Below are positions 61,090-64,000 of a DNA stretch of 64,000 bases, one piece after another (within the stretch, counting starts at the first letter, position 1; every line of letters starts with the position of its first letter). The notes below the pieces were generated by a model. That model searched no databases and was not told the origin of the DNA. It was given only the letters and a program-made list of their open reading frames with translations. The stretch is from assembly GCA_050953105.1 (NCBI GenBank), contig JBMNMA010000004.1:434001-498000 (forward strand). Direction: 5' to 3'. Made by a program: the position numbers and the translations under genes. This stretch comes from UBA1206 sp050953105. Lineage in GTDB: Bacteria > Bacillota > Clostridia > Oscillospirales > CAG-382.

Positions 61090-61109
61090 AATTTTATTAA
61101 ATTGCCTAA

Positions 61110-61553
61110 TTAATTCTTTGAATACTTTTTAGCTTCAGCCACGGCCATTTGGTCGCATCTTTCGTTTTGCGGGTGTCCGGCATGACCTTTTAACCAAACA
61201 AAACTCACCTTATGTTTTTCTAGCAAAGGCAGCAGCTCCTCCCACAAATCCACGTTTAGTGCCGGGGATTTGTCGGCCTTTTTCCACCCCTTTGACTTCC
61301 ATGAATAAACCCATTTCTTTTCAATGGCGTCCACCACATACTTTGAGTCGGAATACAATATAACCTCGCAGGGCTCTTTCAGCATTGAAAGTCCGGCTAT
61401 AACCGCAGAAAGCTCCATGCGGTTGTTGGTGGTGGAAGCGCATCCGGCAGAATACTCCCGTATGTTCCCGTTGTATTCAAGAATAACCCCGTATCCCCCG
61501 GGACCGGGGTTGCCCAGACAAGCACCGTCGGTGTAAATGTTAACCTTTTTCAC
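61110..61553 (-). CDS. rnhA: Ribonuclease HI
   Basis: Cuts RNA in RNA-DNA hybrids. 147 residues with the four metal-binding acids: Asp in IYTDGACLGNPGPGG, Glu in NNRMELSAVI, Asp in LYSDSKYVVDAI and Asp in HPQNERCDQMA. No N-terminal hybrid-binding domain. It overlaps the helicase-loader gene by 4 nt. Confidence 0.95.
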   Translation of the reverse strand: MKKVNIYTDGACLGNPGPGGYGVILEYNGNIREYSAGCASTTNNRMELSAVIAGLSMLKEPCEVILYSDSKYVVDAIEKKWVYSWKSKGWKKADKSPALNVDLWEELLPLLEKHKVSFVWLKGHAGHPQNERCDQMAVAEAKKYSKN

Positions 61554-62467
61554 TTTATCTTAATCATCCTGACGTCTTTGCCCAGAAACCTCACCGGCTT
61601 GTATTCCCCAAGAAGACGGGAAACCAGCCTTGCACCGTATATGGTGTTTAACTCGGGCAAATCATGGTTTGTTGAAATTATGGTGGGAAGCCCCGTAACA
61701 ATCCGGCTGTCTATAAGACTGGTTAGGGCAGAAATGGAAAACTCGTTTTTAACCTCCGCCCCCATGTCGTCTATAACCAGCAGATGACACTTGTAATATT
61801 TTTCGTCAGCATCGGCGTCGGAGGTAAAGGTGGCCTTGCGGCAGTCGGAAACTATCCGGTGGGCCGACTCATATACCACATAATACCCCTTGCCTGCCGC
61901 CACATGGGCAATGGATGCTGCCAGATGGGTTTTGCCAAGGCCTGTCCCGCCGAAAAGCAGCAGATTTCCGCTGTCGGGGGTGAAATTTTCGGCATACTTT
62001 TTACAGCATTCCAAAACCCCCTTCATAGAGGGATCGGTGCAGTATTCAAGGGAAAAGGTGTCAAAGGTATAGTCCGAAAGACCTTTGCCTAACACCGTCT
62101 TTTTCATAAAGTTATGTGCTTCAAGCTCTTTAAGACAGGAGCATTTTTCAAGCTTTATAAACCCCGTGTCGTTGCATTTTTTGCAAAAAAAGCATGGTGC
62201 ATCGTAATTTTTGGGGTAGCCCAGCATAACCAGAATACCGTTACGCCGCCGGCGGAGGTTTACATAATGATCCTTTACCTGCTCCATTTTATCCCCGTCG
62301 GGGGCGGCTTCCAGCATTTCTATGGCGGCAAAGGACAGCTTTTCGTCTATCGTCCGCAGCTCGGGGCAAATGTCGTGAAGTTTTGCGGTTTTGGACTCGG
62401 CTTCCTTAATGGCCTTGTTCCGCCTTGCGGCAATTATTTCAAGGCTTGTGGGGGATGCAAACTCCAT
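61550..62467 (-). CDS. DnaI/DnaC-type helicase loader ATPase
   Basis: About 305 residues, with ATG 62467 preferred over a GTG at 62488 that has no ribosome binding site. N-terminal helical region, a zinc-like set CFFCKKCNDTGFIKLEKCSCLKE (about 95-118), then an AAA+ domain with Walker A LLFGGTGLGKTHLAASIA and Walker B LLVIDDMGAEV. It loads the replicative helicase together with the DnaD-like protein encoded upstream. Confidence 0.88.
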   Translation of the reverse strand: MEFASPTSLEIIAARRNKAIKEAESKTAKLHDICPELRTIDEKLSFAAIEMLEAAPDGDKMEQVKDHYVNLRRRRNGILVMLGYPKNYDAPCFFCKKCNDTGFIKLEKCSCLKELEAHNFMKKTVLGKGLSDYTFDTFSLEYCTDPSMKGVLECCKKYAENFTPDSGNLLLFGGTGLGKTHLAASIAHVAAGKGYYVVYESAHRIVSDCRKATFTSDADADEKYYKCHLLVIDDMGAEVKNEFSISALTSLIDSRIVTGLPTIISTNHDLPELNTIYGARLVSRLLGEYKPVRFLGKDVRMIKIK

Positions 62468-62507
62468 ATTACATATCCCGCCTTTCACCGTTGGTTTTTT
62501 TCATAAG

Positions 62508-63410
62508 TTAAACCCCTCTCTTAAGCGCCGCATCAATAAATTCGTTTATATCAAAGCTGTCGGCAGGAAGGGTTTTTACGGGTTTTGACCTGCCGGTTTG
62601 GATTTTTTGAACATCCTCGTTTGACTTTATGCCCTGGCCATGCCAGTCGGTGAGGATTTTATCAAGGTAGGCAAGACGGACTTCGCCTATGGAATCTACC
62701 ATTTTTTCATAGGCTGCCTTGACCACGTCAAAGGAAAGGTCAAATTCGGTAAACCATTTGGTTATGTAGCCTTCTTCCTTGGCCGACAGCTTTCTCGCTC
62801 CGAAACCGCAAAGAGTTATAAGTTTGCTTCTCATATCCTCCTGCTTTTGCCGTGCCGACAGGGTGGCTTCCAGCTTTTCGTAGGTATCAACGCCTTCGTC
62901 ATAAAGGGAAAGGGCGGTTTGGGTTATATACCGCATGTTGGCTTTTCCCCGGGCAACGGCATAAGCCACCAGGGTGCAGACAAAGTCCGCCCCCAGGCCA
63001 GAGAAATGGTATATGTTATACAACAAATTAATGTCGTTTTTGTTTAATACCTTGCCCAGCATTTCCTCGACGGTTTCTTTGAGGGATGCGAATTCCTTTT
63101 CGGTTTCCATGGCCTGTGCCAGGGTTTCACCGTCATAGCTTTGGATAAGGCTTATCCGCTTTGAGGCGGGGATATTGCTTTCCATGTCGGTAATTAAGCC
63201 CTTTTCAGCCCAGAATTTAAGGGCCTCCTCAAAGTCGTTTGCCGGAACTCCAATAAATTCTGCGGCGGCATTAAGGTCAAATTCCCTCTTTGCCATGCAG
63301 TAGACGAACACCTTAAGCTGTGTTTCGTTTACCTTTGACAAAAGACCTACAATTTCGCCAGGCATTATGAAATTATTTTGTGTAGTGGTGGTTATCTTAA
63401 CGCTTTTCAC
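62508..63410 (-). CDS. DnaD-domain replication protein
   Basis: 300 residues. The N-terminal winged-helix region (LSKVNETQLKVFVYCMAKR...FDLNAAAEFIGV) and the DnaD-type helical domain ending in RLAYLDKILTDWHGQGIKSNEDVQ support a primosome role, bridging DnaA-bound DNA and the helicase loader. It lies 40 nt upstream of the loader gene on the same strand, a common pairing in Clostridia. Confidence 0.85.
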   Translation of the reverse strand: MKSVKITTTTQNNFIMPGEIVGLLSKVNETQLKVFVYCMAKREFDLNAAAEFIGVPANDFEEALKFWAEKGLITDMESNIPASKRISLIQSYDGETLAQAMETEKEFASLKETVEEMLGKVLNKNDINLLYNIYHFSGLGADFVCTLVAYAVARGKANMRYITQTALSLYDEGVDTYEKLEATLSARQKQEDMRSKLITLCGFGARKLSAKEEGYITKWFTEFDLSFDVVKAAYEKMVDSIGEVRLAYLDKILTDWHGQGIKSNEDVQKIQTGRSKPVKTLPADSFDINEFIDAALKRGV

Positions 63411-63440
63411 ACGCCGCCTCCGGATATTTTGTCGAAAAAA

Positions 63441-63896
63441 TTACGAAGTTATAATGTCTTCGTGGGGATACACCGAAAGGGAAATGCGGCTGTTTTCTGC
63501 CCGGCTGCCTATAATGTCCACAGTGTAGTTGACATCCAGCTTGCCGCCGTTTTTGGAAAGGGTGTTTTTAAGTTGCTTTGTCTTAACCCTCAGTTCCATA
63601 GGGAAATAGCCGTTGCTAAGCACGCAGCTGTGAGTTTTGCCCTCTTCAAAAATCATATAGGTGCCGTTGGTTCCCCCGGTATTCATGGCCACGATGTTGT
63701 CGCCGATAAGATTGACGGTGGTTATTGAGCCGTCACTGCCGGAGGAGTTTTCCATATATTCAAGCTTAAGTCCGTCCTTGGTGGTGCGTATGTAGCCGAA
63801 AGCCGTGGTTTCTCTGGTTTCTGTCTCTCCTGTCCCGTCAAGGGGATTTCCCAAAAGCTTTTCGGTTATGATATTAATGTTAACGGGTATTTTCAT
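63441..63896 (-). CDS. DUF1934 (YwiB-like) beta-barrel protein
   Basis: About 151 residues from ATG 63896, for which AAAGGA lies about 9 nt upstream; earlier in-frame starts are worse. The order TRETTAFGYIRTTKDGLKLEYME, then a Gly-rich turn, MIFEEGKTHSCVLSNGYFPMELRVKTKQLKNTLSKNGGKLDVNYTVDI is that of DUF1934, a calycin-like barrel of unknown function, cytoplasmic. Confidence 0.8.
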   Translation of the reverse strand: MKIPVNINIITEKLLGNPLDGTGETETRETTAFGYIRTTKDGLKLEYMENSSGSDGSITTVNLIGDNIVAMNTGGTNGTYMIFEEGKTHSCVLSNGYFPMELRVKTKQLKNTLSKNGGKLDVNYTVDIIGSRAENSRISLSVYPHEDIITS

Positions 63897-63929
63897 GTCT
63901 GTCATTCCTTTCGTGTCCAAAACGGTCAT

Positions 63930-64000
63930 TCACATTAATTGTTCTATGTCTGTCTTAAACACCCTGTCGGATATGTCCTTGCCTAAAAACGCCTTGGCAT
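63930..64000 (-). CDS. C-terminal end of an unidentified protein
   Basis: The last 22 codons of a minus-strand gene (…AKAFLGKDISDRVFKTDIEQLM, stop at 63930) enter from the right edge. The FLG...DIE pattern is faintly like the end of glutamate racemase, but the piece is too short to name. It ends 33 nt before the DUF1934 start. Confidence 0.45.
   Translation of the reverse strand, partial: AKAFLGKDISDRVFKTDIEQLM

Overview
The window looks like a chromosomal segment of a spore-forming member of the Clostridia, most like the Oscillospiraceae/Ruminococcaceae group from the gut. This is inferred from a Gram-positive type PolC, the sporulation gene spoIIR, AddAB instead of RecBCD, DnaD- and DnaI-type helicase loaders, a parAB-serS cluster, strong purine-rich ribosome binding sites and frequent TTG starts. 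I see no rRNA, tRNA, CRISPR array, prophage or insertion sequence. Species cannot be named from the sequence alone.

Layout. 1-1505: the tail of a hydrolase, a methyltransferase stub, a small lipoprotein and a histidine-phosphatase-like gene. 1576-8723: a promoter, a Phe/Tyr-rich leader peptide with competing RNA hairpins, then the aromatic amino acid operon pheA-aroB-aroC-aroQ-aroA-tyrA-aroF (aroE and aroK are not here). 8805-10040: repeat island 1. 10086-11853 (minus): rsgA fused to an RNHCP domain, behind an unusual leader with an 11-codon ORF and two terminator-like hairpins. 11955-15705 (plus): frameshifted NUDIX and APH-family genes, mazG-like, a HAD remnant, DUF2461 and DUF2974 genes. 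15786-16540: repeat island 2. 16639-25217 (minus): a membrane-tethered XRE regulator, then parA-parB-serS-membrane protein-MORN protein-isomerase-lnt-esterase. 25492-60007 (plus): an XRE/coiled-coil protein; a glycyl radical enzyme with its activase and a threonine aldolase-like enzyme; uvrB-uvrA and a radical-SAM pair; a metallopeptidase-like lipoprotein with pyrH-frr-uppS-cdsA-dxr-rseP-ispG; polC-php-ispE; spoIIR; addB-addA. 60093-61089: repeat island 3. 61110-64000 (minus): rnhA, dnaI-like, dnaD-like, a DUF1934 gene and the end of one more gene.

Functional themes are aromatic amino acid synthesis under probable translation-coupled attenuation, isoprenoid and envelope precursor synthesis (dxr, ispG, ispE, uppS, cdsA), replication and repair (polC, addAB, uvrAB, rnhA, helicase loaders), chromosome segregation (parAB) and anaerobic radical chemistry (the glycyl radical enzyme and several radical-SAM proteins).

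The most distinctive points are: (1) a complete attenuator architecture before pheA, with a 9-nt sequence able to compete with the terminator; (2) a second, different leader before rsgA; (3) mosaic repeat islands built of hairpin ladders that fill all three convergent gene junctions and neither of the two divergent ones; (4) a glycyl radical enzyme operon of unknown substrate.
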